A DNA stretch of 64,000 nucleotides from Ancylostoma caninum (Eukaryota; Nematoda; Chromadorea; Rhabditida; Ancylostomatidae), in NCBI GenBank assembly GCA_037903475.1, contig JBAJFG010000370.1, positions 1,044,501 to 1,108,500 of the forward strand, in the 5' to 3' direction. The position numbers were made by a program, and so were the translations under genes. The notes under the pieces are model-generated. The model did no database searches, had not been told where the DNA came from, and worked only from the letters and a program-made list of their open reading frames with translations. Below are positions 35,801-46,741 of this stretch, piece by piece (positions within the stretch are counted from its first letter, which is position 1; every line of letters begins with the position of its first letter).

Positions 35801-38800
35801 TGGGCGCTGGAAGCAGTGCTTTTGGCAGGATTTTCGCATGATAACCCCACAAACTCTTGTCAAAATCAATTGATTCCAATTTCTTACGACAGTAAGAGTA
35901 GGAGTAGTAATCTTACTGTGAAATTTGAGCAGGACCCTCAGCACCAACGATACTGTGGGTACTGCTGGGTACTATTTCAAGAGTGATTTCTGAAATCATA
36001 TCAATTTTTTTCTAATAGAATCAACGAAATAAAAATCCCTAGGTTCAATCTCCCTTCTTTGCTCTTATTTCCAAAGATGTGGATGATTATTCAACCAAGG
36101 TCCAAGTCCCAGGTACGAAGTCCCTTTTGCTCACCTCATCGCTTACGAAGCCCCGCTTGCCTAGAGTCAAGTCTTTGCCGAAGTCTGGGTAGCATCAGTG
36201 CCAACGCTTGAGATTTATGGTTCCTTTTAAGTTCCTAAGAGTTATTAGTGCTTACGCGTTGCATCCGTGGATCGCTCATCACTGTCGGTCTCGCAATTGT
36301 GGCATGACAGCTGACAGTTAGGTAGCATCCATTTGGGATTCTTGCTGCACTCTCCTCGGCGTGCCCATGAAGCACAGGATGGATGCTTGTCGCAGCAGTT
36401 GCTTTCCCTACCAGTGCCGCACTCTGAAATTTGCTGAGTTGACTCAATTCTCTTCGGTTCAGTATGGTTGGGTGTTACAAGGAAAATTGAGCAGAATCGA
36501 GCTAATATTTAGAACTCTATGACTTATCGCTCTCTAGGTGGAATATGCACTAGCTTAGTTTTACTAGTGCAGAGAGACTCATTGTGGGGTTTTGTTACAC
36601 AACACTACCACTTAAAGTTCTTTCTTAGACACCGCACGACTGGGAATCAAAAATGCCTGTGAATGAAGGACAGAACTGCTTTTGCTCGATAGTATATGTA
36701 TGCAGCAGTTACGTTTCCTACCAGTGCCACACTCTGAAATTGGCCGATTTGACCCTATTCTCCTAGGTCCAACATAGCTGGATCTTACAAAAAAAAAAAC
36801 TAAACAAGATCAAACTAAAAGTTGGAAGATCACGCACTTTTGCTTTTTAGTTGAAATCTGTCGTAGTTTCCTGCTTATCAAGAGGGTCTCATAATGCAGC
36901 ATAGTTGCTCAACAGTATCGGTTCAAGTTGTTCACTTGCTATTCCATAGCTGGCAATCAAATATGCCCGTGAGAGAACTGCAAACCTGCTTTTGCTTGCT
37001 AGACATATATATTGTCAGCGCCCCTTCGGGAAGCTAGAAAGTGGGGTGAGGCATCCAATTTTAGTGTGTGCGAAAGTTTCACCCATGCGAAGTGTTTAGA
37101 AAATTAACAGGTAAGCAAAACTAATCATTATCTGAGCTCAAATCCTCGCAATATCCTCGCTACAAGTTGCGCATATTCTACAGGACTGGCCTCTCCACCA
37201 AGTTCGCCAGGCGCGCGATTCGAGCGAGGGTTTGTCTGAGTAATCTACATTTAAAGCTATTTTTCGATGCAATCATACTACTGACTCTATTTCCTCTTAT
37301 TTCTCTCATGCCTATGAACTCGTTGTGACCTGCCACTCCCATTTCAGATGGATTTAGTACTTGTTTTAGAGTTCATCCTATGTGTTTGATTGTGTTGTTT
37401 GTTGTTTGTTTAATTGTGCTGTTCTTCTCAAAAACAATGGCGGATCCTCAGACTGCACAATTTCCGTGGAACCTCAACGAAAGGTGCGCCAGGAGCATGT
37501 ACCGAGTGAGCCCCATCTCCATGGAACCTACCACGGCATCCCTCCAACCTTTTATGCTGATCACGCATCTGATACCCACTTTGCGCAGTGTGGTTCTCCA
37601 TTGGGTGATTTTGTTGATTTTTCGTGAGTTTAACACGGTTCGTGGTGAAAACATGCTCGTAGAGCTTGTGAATGCTGAACGTCAATAGAGGTCTCAGCAT
37701 AGCACAAAAAATTGGAATTACAACGGCGAAACCATTGAATCAGTACCTGTTCACAAAATTTTGTGTAATGACTCCAACTAAATGAGCCTCAAAGGCAGCT
37801 CGCTAATTCAACGTGGACCTTGGTAATCTTCATGACAAGATTTTGACCTTCATTCTTACATTCTAACAGGTTTCACAAACCCAGTGTTAGTGTCAAGCAA
37901 CTAGTTCTTTATAAGAATTGAACCGTTCCATTGAGGAACACCTTTCCTATATATTCAATATATTGTGTTGAACCTGGTGTCGAAATGTGTGCCTCATTTA
38001 GATAATCCTTACTGTCCCTGGTTAAGGCTACTAACACCAAAAGTCATATAAAGGATACGCTCGAAATATATAATATATAATATTCCATGTCATTTTTTGG
38101 ATATCACTTCTCTGATATTGTATTTCACGGGTAAAGACACATGGAAAACGTCAAATGAGAAGTGCTAAACACATATCACAGGTAAACTAGCCACTGGTTG
38201 TTAAGGAGGTGCAGTTTGCTCGAACGAATCGTGAAGCCACGAAGCAAAATAAGCTCGGTGAGTTTTGCCGTGCGCGACAAATATGATCCCGGGCATTCTT
38301 TGTCGCCGCTAGCTTTGCGTATCTGCACCACCCACACTAGTGCCACAGCAGACAATTGTCAGAACAGAAATGAGGTAAGGAAAGGACATGTAGTTAGGTG
38401 TTTCATTTGGATAGGTGGGAAGTGGTGGCTGCTACATTAAATGCACCCAAAGGATGCTAGAACGACTGACTGCACTAACTTCCGAGGATTAAAATGGTTG
38501 CAAGCAACCGCTTCCATAACTCACGCACCAGCACTAATCTGTGAATAACAACCTACATATTAGGTTGTTACATAAGTTTCCACTGCTTTTGCATAGTGAC
38601 GGTTTTGATCTCCCGAACATTGTGGAATGTGAACTACAATTTTCCATCTTGCTTTGAAGATGTAATTAATTTTGGAGTGAACCCTTCAAGAATGCAAATT
38701 CGGCAACTGCACTTTCACGAATAATAATTTCACCATAACATTGCTTGAGGCTAACTAAATTTGGGTGGAGTAATCTCGAGGCCACTCTTATTCCCACTGG

Positions 38801-41800
38801 TACTTTCTCTCCCCATTTTATTCTCGTGCAGTCTCAAGCACAGGCAACAAACTTGGTAACCCGAAATTTTGATTATGTCGTTTTTCTCTCTGGAATTGAA
38901 GTGGATCGAAGTGGAATTTCTTTCACTGTGGCTACAAACATCAACCATTTGCGGATACTAATCGTTAGAATTTTAGGATAAGCTCCAAGCACTCTGTGGA
39001 GATCATACCATTTTGCCGTACCACGAAGGGCGCCTTAATTCTGTTGGTCGAACACTCCGGAACTGCGATGAGCTCGCAGAGGAATTTTTAACTGCGCATT
39101 ATGTAGCACAAATCTAGCTCCAACCATGTGCCGATTGTCAGATCACAAAAACGTCTACTGAGCGAGAACCGATTTGCCAAAGTCAGTGACCACCAGCGGC
39201 GACCGACTCACTTCTTCGCCTCGTAGTTCATGGATTTATGGAGCAGCGGAGTCGAGCTTTTGCTGCAAAAACTGCAAAAGCACAGCGAACGTTGTTGTAC
39301 GTACTTCGATAGCTACCTATTGTTATTTGGTTTTTTATAAAACTTTCTAGTCGAAAATTACAAAACGGCGCAAACTTATGTAACAACCTAATTTCTTCTC
39401 TAGCACAATGAAATATTAGGTTGAGATGGAAGTGATGGAAGAATTTTTTCTCGTTGCTGGCTATCAGGCATTGCCTGCTTTCATAGTAGAAGGTTACCCA
39501 AAGTGTTACCCTGTAGTTATTGAAGAACCAGGGAGTGCTTGTTGCAGCAGTTACGCCTTCCATGTCAAAGGATGTATTTGACCCAACCTCTCTTATGAGC
39601 TGTTTCGCAAGAGCTTCACAAGCACTGAGGTCAATAACAACAGCAGTGCAAAGGAGAGGGTGGCTAAATATTCCATAGTGCGGGACCGCCCCACTTACTC
39701 CAAATCTGGGCTTTTGTGAAGGGGCACGCCTCGGACGGTCTCACGTTAAAAAGCGAAGCAATTGTTGTGATTCGAGTTGCTCTCATAAGACAGACACGGC
39801 CACCGTAAGAGCAGGCCAGGCTTGGAAACTGAGGGGAGCTACTGGAGAAAAACGGCAAAAACGAAAATGCTCGACGCCACTTATTTTACATGCCAATTTT
39901 CTCATTTTTCCCTGTCGCAAACTATCGGGACTGTCTTGCACGCTGATAACACAGTAACTTTATTCTCCCGCCTTGTCGCTCCCTGATCACTACCTTGTCC
40001 CACCCTCAGTTTCTTTTTGAACGTGAAAGTGCCCGTTGATTTTGACCATTTCAAAGCAGGAGACTCTTTGTATGACCAGCTGTAGCCTGTTTGAGAATAG
40101 CGAATAGGTGGTCAGTTTACTGGGAAAAACCCTCTCAAAACTTAGAGCTGAAAATCTGATATGGGTGCCATCTCTTCCATTACTTTTTTCCTCACCCTAA
40201 TATTACCAGCCTGACCGTTCAGGTACTGCCAGACTCATGCTTCTTTTGGCCCTTGCTTTGACATCTTCTCCATTACGCGGCGGTAACTCTTCAGCCAGCA
40301 AAAGCTCCTTTTTTCAAACTTTTCCACTACCCAGCACCAAAGCGCCTCTTTCACAGGTGTGGACTGGATGTCCTTCCTACTATGTATAGGCGTCGGTGCA
40401 GTTCTCACTCATCTGTGCACCTCTTCCCTCACATCGTTCTCAATATCGGTTGCCGTCTTCCCCTTCACGTTCAATGAATTCGTTTGACTGCGACTGTCTC
40501 ATTTCAGAGTACCTGCACACCTCTCGCATACTGGGGGACCCGTTTTCAGCATATTCACCACATCACTCAAGCTGACCTATTACAACAATAAGTACTCGTC
40601 CTGTGACATCTTTCTTACTACAAAGTGTCGGCTCGATCCTACACAGCTGTGCAACCAGATCCCAGTATATTCCATAGTACCGCGCTTCGCAGCTACCTTG
40701 GAATGAAACAACTGTCAAGGTGAAAATGAAAGTTTGCACACTTTTCGTACATAACTCGGTGCGCTGAGCATCGTGACTTTCCTGATAATGGCAATTGCTT
40801 TTGTAGAAACACACACATCAAATGCAAACCAGTTTTACGAACGATTTTCTAAAGATTACGGTTCCACTCATGTCGTTAGTGAAAATTTGCAATCCATTTC
40901 AAGAATTACTGGAACTCACGCGATGAATCAGTGAATTGTTGGTCGGATTCGGTTCCGCAATTGTGACATGACAGCTGACAATTGGGTAGCATCCATTTTG
41001 GATTATTTTCACACTCGTTGTTTCTAGCCCATTCTGCGCATAATTCGTGCTTATCGCAGCAGCTGCTTTCGGCGCCGTTCCCGCAGCTCAGGAACTGTTG
41101 TGTGACCGCTGAAACATACACTGCGCTTACGCTGAAATTTCTTAAATTAGCCTCGCCCGCTCTGCTTGGTAAAGTAACGGGGAAGCGCACACGAAAATCC
41201 ACCTAGAGCTTTTGAAAGCTGCTAGATTTTATCATCCAAGCTTAGTATCAAATAACTCAATCTTACATGAGCTCGTGACTGAATAAGATATTGTATAACA
41301 GAGTAACGCAAATCTGATGATGTTATCTTCTGTATACATAAAAGTGAGAGTTTGTTTGCAGGAGCGTGTGTTGGTGTGTATTTAGAACAAATCGCAGAGG
41401 ATAAATCGATTGAGACCAAATTTTACAGGTAGATACCACCTGTAACATTTGGGGCCGGCGAAAGGTATAAGCTAGTTTCCAACCAGAACTATGGCCTGGC
41501 TTATCGATTATATTGATTTTATTGATTTTGCGACATTTCTGCTAAGGGGGTCGGGGAACATGTCTAACATGTTCTCCAATATGCTGAATACGAACACGGT
41601 AACCATTCAGAACGACATTATCGATTTATTGATTTTAGCAATTTTCGGCACCTTCGCTCAGGAGTTTATGCGAGAACTCGTCTACTGAGGTTCTCCAATA
41701 GTAGTAATAGTATGCTGAACACGAATATGACAACCATTTTGAACGACAGTGTCGATTTCTTGAATTCACCATTTTTTGGTCTCTTTTGCTCAGAAGCGGT

Positions 41801-43233
41801 GAGGACATGTCTACTGAGGGCTTCCAACACGTTGAACACGAATACAGCAAGTGTTTTGCACATAGATAAGTGCGTATCGATTTATCGGTATTTTATCGGT
41901 TCTACTAAGTTTTCGTTCTTTCTCGGTCGGTGAAGACACGACTAAAGAGTTCTTCAATGCGCTGATCCCAAATATGACAATTACTACCCTGGATCTTATC
42001 CGCTTATTAATTTTATCGAATTAGCTACTCTTGCTAATGGGGCAGTGAGGACATGCATGCTGGAGTTCTCGAATACATTTAACACAAATGCGACAAGCGT
42101 TTTGCACATAACTGCCTCTTTATTGATTCATTGATTTTATAAGATTTTCGTCATTCTCGCCAGGGCGACAGAGAGAAAACAGCTTTCTTAGGTAATTCCA
42201 TATCTCAAACATGAAAGTGAGAACTGTTGTGAGCGAAGTTATCGATCTACTATTTTTTCTTGCTTTTACATAAGGACGGACTAGAACGCGTTCACTGGAG
42301 TACTCGGACACGCTGAACACAATTAAAGTAAACATATTCCATGAAACTAGTGTCCAAACATCGATTTTTACATTTTGCTAATATGTTGTTGAAAAAAGGG
42401 TCACCTCGGTTTGTTAACTTGCTGACCACTCAGTTAATAGGCATTTCGAATGATCTTATCGGGAACAGCAATTGTCATGAAATAGCCGGGAGCAGTAAAA
42501 CACTCGAGCGGAGTCGGGTATGCCGACTAATAAGTACACAAGTGCAGGTCACTTTCTGTTGAATCTTATATGGTACATTAATCCGTGTTTTGAGCAATTA
42601 CTGTCTCTTAGCTTTTCTCGAGAGATGGTGCATGTATCAAGATCAAAAATCATGTTTGTGTTCGTGGAACAGCACTATTCTTTTCTTTCTGACCATCGTG
42701 GGCATACCATACCATTAAAATTTTCATGTCTCTGATTAACGAGAAAACTATTGAATCCTTAGTAGCTTAATCCTGAGCAAGGCGGACGGTAGTGTTTTTC
42801 AGCTAAACGTGGCTACCCTGCACTGTGCTCTAGAATCAGCGACCTGAGTCTCGGCGGTCTAAGGTTGCGAAGGTGTTCATGAAGCTGAGAAGATGTAACT
42901 CACCCGAACTGCTTATTGCTGAGAGCACCTTAAATGTTACAAATGAGTTTCAAAAATTTTTCAGACACCGAGAACCGAGGATATCATACTCACGAAAAAT
43001 CCAATTATAGTTTGCATTGAAGCTGGGTGTACTGCTCTTGATGTATTGTTCGCCGACTGACAATTTATAGCATTCTCGTTTAACCTTTCGGATTACATAG
43101 CCAAAATTTGAACAAGCCACTTCTGACCCTAAAATCGACGTTGCATTTGGACAGACTGGCAATGTCGTAAAAACTGACGAGAGATTCAAGAGGAATCGTG
43201 ATGACGTTGTCAAAAACACCACATTGATGTGAT
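29878..43233 (-). CDS. multi-ShKT-domain secreted protein (seven 8-Cys ShKT modules)
   Basis: Minus-strand gene. Candidate 5' exon 43233-42994 (unrecognised Cys-containing segment), then one module per exon: 41108-40920, 36423-36256, 34347-34180, 33842-33675, 31893-31717, 30951-30784, 30110-29934 (or to a stop at 29878). All module exons are multiples of three, start after tttcag or a close variant with two bases of a codon and end with one, so they are interchangeable. Each has the ShKT pattern C-D-x-H-x2-C-x8-C-x10-C-x3-C-x2-C, as in CCDKHPSCASWASRGEC and NPKWMLPNCQLSCHSC, preceded by an extra pair CG.G....C. An acidic linker rich in Glu, Asp and Ser follows. The Lys-aromatic position is KW in four modules and EY, SW or NY in the others. 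ShKT domains occur in secreted nematode proteins and may bind potassium channels; that role is only inference here. No signal-peptide exon is certain (MLYNRFSIFFILLLADH at 43279 is one option). Spliced sequence not verified. Confidence 0.75.
31119..31482. repeat. palindromic MITE in a ShKT intron
   Basis: Left arm gatgatttagtgccgaatca (about 31127) pairs with tgaactggcatcaaatcatc at the right. Inner arms share gaagagagaagttcatcgtg-type sequence in opposite orientation around a centre near 31295. Explains opposed open frames at 31133-31609. Confidence 0.7.
32060..33008. repeat. degenerate GTTTGGCAAGACA tandem repeats and a 142-bp tandem duplication
   Basis: First part (32060-32260): gtttggcaagacaaatggcaagag-type units of about 60 bp. 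Second part (32690-33008): a block starting acatttggcggagttcgttt at 32770 is repeated from 32912, with gtttgcaaacccgtttccta in both copies. The words tttggcaaga / tttggcgg suggest both parts derive from one short seed. Located in an intron of the ShKT gene. Confidence 0.65.
36702..36733 (-). pseudogene. truncated ShKT exon stub
   Basis: On the minus strand, an acceptor-like tttcag is followed by the first 32 bases of a ShKT exon (AGTGTGGCACTGGTAGGAAA, then CGTAACTGCTGC), nearly identical to the exons at 33842 and 34347. It then breaks abruptly into intron-type sequence (catacatatact) that elsewhere lies far from an exon. It looks like a deletion or unequal-exchange scar. If spliced it would frameshift or truncate the protein. 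Confidence 0.7.
37452..37623 (+). CDS. orphan candidate exon on the plus strand inside the ShKT gene
   Basis: Between an acceptor (ggatcctcag) and a strong donor (TTTTTC/gtgagt) one frame is open for 57 codons, phase 2 in and 2 out, with balanced composition: VEPQRKVRQEHVPSEPHLHG, then TYHGIPPTFYADH and CGSPLGDFVDF. This frame looks more protein-like than the longer overlapping frame (37380-37688). No family recognised and no partner exons found. It may be a captured gene fragment or an exon of a nested plus-strand gene. Confidence 0.3.
38560..39391. mobile_element. mariner-like TIR element without transposase
   Basis: Left TIR TTAGGTTGTTACATAAGTTT with TA outside (38558-38559). Right TIR AAACTTATGTAACAACCTAA ends at 39391, but the right flank lacks a clear TA. 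TTAGGTTG is a typical mariner terminus. The 830-bp interior has no DxD transposase blocks, so it is non-autonomous or decayed. Lies in the large ShKT intron between modules 1 and 2. Confidence 0.7.
39392..40919. other. ShKT intron remainder, nothing recognised
   Basis: CT-rich sequence (about 39960-40560) without an exon or repeat that I can support. Confidence 0.35.
41330..42340. repeat. tandem-repeat element, inverted copy of the 46-kb family
   Basis: Read in reverse orientation it has the same parts as 46034-46741: a terminal tatacataaaagtgagagtttg (41333 on) corresponds to aactttcacttttatatata, followed by units of about 125 bp with tgaacacgaatatgacaacc (41714 and variants at 41584 and 41834) and atcgatttattgattttagc linkers. 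Units decay towards 42340. Confidence 0.65.
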
Positions 43234-43499
43234 CTGCTAACAATAAAATAAAAAATATGGAAAAGCGGTTGTACAGCATAAGTCTTCAAAGTGATTCTCA
43301 GAAGCACCGATTCTACTGTTCGAAGTGGTTCCACGTAAACAGCAGAGCGTGCACAATATGAATTTAATCGTCGTAATAGTTTGTGGTCTATCAGTCAATA
43401 AATGTGCTAATGTTGAATCTAGGTACACCTACCGCTCTTGCGCAGAGTTGTGTTTCTGTGCGCTTTTGAACCTGGCAGTAAAGAATCAAGTGTAGTTAG

Positions 43500-44494
43500 C
43501 AAGAAACATGGAACACCCTATAGTTTTAAAAGCTACCTTATTGTTACATCAACGATGTATTGTTTTCTCTTTGGAGTTGTGAAACCTGTGGTTTCTTGTG
43601 CATTATCCTACCGCGGCTTGAAATTAAGCCCCATAAATGTGTTTGGCGCACTCAAACGTCCTAATTGCGTCGACGTCGAACCGTCGAGATCAGAATTTTG
43701 CCTCAGTGCTATCCTTCAATAACAAATTTCCTTGCCCATTGTGCCGATCCACTTCATTGTCATTGTTCATACAGTGAGAGGATGTTGAATGATCGCTTGT
43801 GCTGGCATATTTTCTAACTTTTGAATTGTGCATTCTGCACCCCAGAATTCCTTCACGAATTTCTTTACGAATTTTAATTTCTTCAGAAACCATCTGAAGA
43901 AATTACTACGTGACATCGAGAAGAAAACTAAAAACGTAACAGTATTCTGCCTCATTTGTTAAACTGAGCCTGCCTGCCAACAATATCAAGCTGCCGAGAT
44001 GTGGAACACTCAAGAAACGTTCATAATCTCCTATTCAAATAATCGGGAATGGAACTTCGAATGGGGCTTGCGTCGCCGAATAATTGCGAAACATTTCATT
44101 TTCGTTGTTCGATGCGGTAGTTTTTGCGATGCTATTGTATGTTCTAGTGTTTCTCACGTTTCATCATTTTATATCTGCTTTTGATTCTATTTGCCCGTGC
44201 CAAACTCTATATTTCCAGCTGTATGTGGCTGGGGCGATGACGCCGTCTCTTTTAGCCAACCATCTTGCAAAATATCTCATTTTCTTTGTTTTGCGCATTT
44301 TCTTAAGATTATCTATCAGATTGGCACAAATGTCTTGTACTAAGTTTCGCTCTTTTGTTGTTTTCATCATAATTTTACCCAACCACTTTCTCGACCAGTC
44401 GTATAACATATATACAGGGTGGCGCATGATTAATATCCCAAAAAAACATTAAAGACGGATCAGTTCAGACGATCTCTCCGACTATTTATTACTA
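43500..44494. other. intergenic stretch with one unexplained charged open frame
   Basis: A minus-strand frame (44164-44427) is rich in Lys and Arg (KKMRKTKKMRYFARWLAKRD) and sits beside tacagggtggcgcatgatta, which could be a transposon end. I cannot assign it. Confidence 0.3.
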
Positions 44495-44830
44495 CATATT
44501 GAACAGTCGATTATCAGGGACGCTGCCGTTTATGCCAAGTTGAGTAAGATCAGGTGGGCCGGACACGTGATTCTTCTTAAGTACAAGAGCCGTCAGCGAC
44601 TGGAATCCACGGAACGTTAAGCGCACAACAGGAAGACCACCGCCCCGATGGTCAGACCTTTTCACGAAGTCCTTCAAAGATAGATACGATGTTCTCCGTG
44701 TCCTTCGAACGGACAGAACCCTCTGGACAACTCTGGCTTGCGACAGAGACAAATGGAAGTATCGCTGGCGCGCATTCCCTACATCCGAAGACCAAATAGA
44801 GTCAAGGTGATCAAGGTGATCTATGTATAT
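44495..44830 (+). pseudogene. RTE retrotransposon 3' fragment
   Basis: The plus-strand frame RDAAVYAKLSKIRWAGHV matches the C-terminal RTE block (IRWAGHVMR), followed in shifted frames by the GRPP.RWSD and LA.DRDKWK segments (cgacagagacaaatggaag). It ends in the short 3' direct repeat tcaaggtgatcaaggtgatc typical of RTE tails. Stops and frameshifts throughout. A 5'-truncated copy, as usual for target-primed reverse transcription. Confidence 0.7.
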
Positions 44831-46033
44831 TGTATGTGTCATGACTGATAATAATGGGCTTAGTCTGTGTGGCACGAAATTCGTTTATCCTATTTTGAAG
44901 GAACAGCAGGGCGCTTATCCTACTTCAATCATATCTCTATGATGTTTGCAGACTCACTGTGGGTCCACCGCTATGATAAGGGTGCGCCATCACCCAGAAT
45001 TAGGGAAGACGGGTCCCCGCTGAGTATATGATATTAGTATATAGTATTTCGACTATATCCTTATCCCTCGATTAGCATTCAGTAATTGTCGCCCTCGCTT
45101 AGAAATTTCCAACCATCAGTCTTTCTTTGCGGAACTAACACGGTCAAGATCAAGATGTCAAGAAACACGCAAAAAAAAAAAAGACTTCAACTTCCTCTCG
45201 GAACTACCCAAACTCGGCATCGCAGCACAACCAGAGCTAGAGTCCGTTCTCCTCAATACCTTGTCACCGCTGGAAAGTCGAGTCAGTGTCGAACATTTGC
45301 CTCGTCACTATAGATTGGTATGTGTTCGAATTTTTTCTTTTGAATATTCGAATATTCGAATAATCGAATATTTCAAGTTTTCGAATTATTCAAATATTCA
45401 AATAATCGAATATTCTAACTTTTCGAATGATTCGACTTTCCGAATTATTCGCATATTTGAATAAAAATTTCGAGTTATTTGAATAAATGAATGCTATTGG
45501 TTCAGAAGTGGTTTTGCGATGTATTAATCCACTGAAAATAGGTAAACCAGTCTTGCCATGTGCGAATATATAGAAAATATATAGAAATGATAATTAACAC
45601 TTCCGGTGGGATACGCACACAGCAATATTCTAGAGACTCTGGAGAATCTTCACCATTTATGGGATCCTCGAGGTACTTCCTGCTCGAGACAGAAAAAATT
45701 CCAAGACTTATTTTCCATGATGTGCACGATTGGCTGCACTGCAACAAGCCCGAATATTTCGGAACTGCGAGAGAGCAATAAGCTGCGTTGAAACCGAATA
45801 CTTGTATCCAAAATTATAGAACCATCAGGGGCATTCCTCCCTCTTAAATAGAGCCGATAGGTGGAGCCAGGGTGACAGAAACACCCATAGAGGATCATTG
45901 CTGAACCAACCTCACATGGTCTTTGTAGATGTCAAGCAGTGGTCAGCGCCTACACATTTTCAAGCACGTACGGGTTGGCTCTACTGCATGGAACTAATTC
46001 TGGTCAGATCCTAACGATAGACGTCATTTTATG
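44831..46033. other. intergenic stretch with a TTCGAATA simple repeat
   Basis: Contains the simple repeat at 45335-45490. A minus-strand frame at 45650-45898 (YGCFCHPGSTYRLYL) has no support beyond being open. Confidence 0.3.
45335..45490. repeat. TTCGAATA/TCGAATAT simple repeat
   Basis: Self-complementary array of ttcgaatattcgaataatcgaata-type units with interspersed tttc. A sister array lies at 48064-48300 and a short one near 55430. Confidence 0.8.
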
Positions 46034-46741
46034 AGACACTAGCTGCCGTACCCGGCTTCGCTCGGGTGTTTTATTACCTTGGCTACATCATACTGCTGAG
46101 GCCAATTACTATCATAGACAAATTCATTAAAATCTCCATAATTGTTGGTGATCAGCATGTTAGCAAAGCCCAGGTGACGTTTCCCATCGACTTGTGAGCG
46201 AAAAGTCAGCAAAGCTATTTCGGTGACATTGAATCGACGTATTTGTACAAAGTGGTTGTCATATTCATACTCAGCATATCGAGGTACCCCAGTCTTCACC
46301 GCTTCATTGGGCGGAAGAGCCAAAAATCAATAAAATCGAAAGACCGATACTTCATGCAAAATGTTTGTCATATTCCTATTCAGCGTATTGAAAAATCCAA
46401 GAAAACATGTCTTTGTCCGTTCCCGAGCGAAAATGGGGGAAAATCGATAAAATCAATATGTCAATGTTTCGTGCAAAATGGTTGTCATTCTTATTCAGCG
46501 TGTTGAGAAACCCCAGTAGACATGTTTTACCACTCCATGATCAAGAGTAGCGAAAAATCAACAAAATCAATAAATCAATATCTCGCGCAAAATGGTTGTC
46601 GTATTCGTGTTCAGCGCATTGAGGTACCCCAGTAGGTATGTTCTCGCTGGTCCCTGGTCAAGAAGAGCGAAAAATCAATAAAATCGATATAATCGATAAA
46701 CCAATCGACACACACAAACTTTCACTTTTATATATACAGAT
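46034..46741. repeat. interspersed element with 115-bp internal tandem units (best copy)
   Basis: Starts with ctagctgccgtacccggctt followed by cgctcggg. Four or more units of about 112-118 bp follow, each with a gttgtcatattc..attcagcg block and gcgaaaaatcaataaaatcgat linker. It ends in aactttcacttttatatata plus cagattg. No coding capacity. Related copies are at 25755-26190, at 41330-42340 (inverted) and probably at 55650-56070. Confidence 0.75.

Noticed and set aside
43358..43495. 46-codon plus-strand frame starting MNLIVVIVCGLSV with five Cys
   Set aside because: Looks like a short secreted Cys peptide, but it is tiny, overlaps the 5' region of the ShKT gene on the other strand and has no recognisable family; probably chance.
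44084..44452. Hydrophobic 122-aa plus-strand frame resembling membrane helices
   Set aside because: It is the complement of a Lys/Arg-rich minus-strand frame; T-rich sequence yields hydrophobic codons by default.
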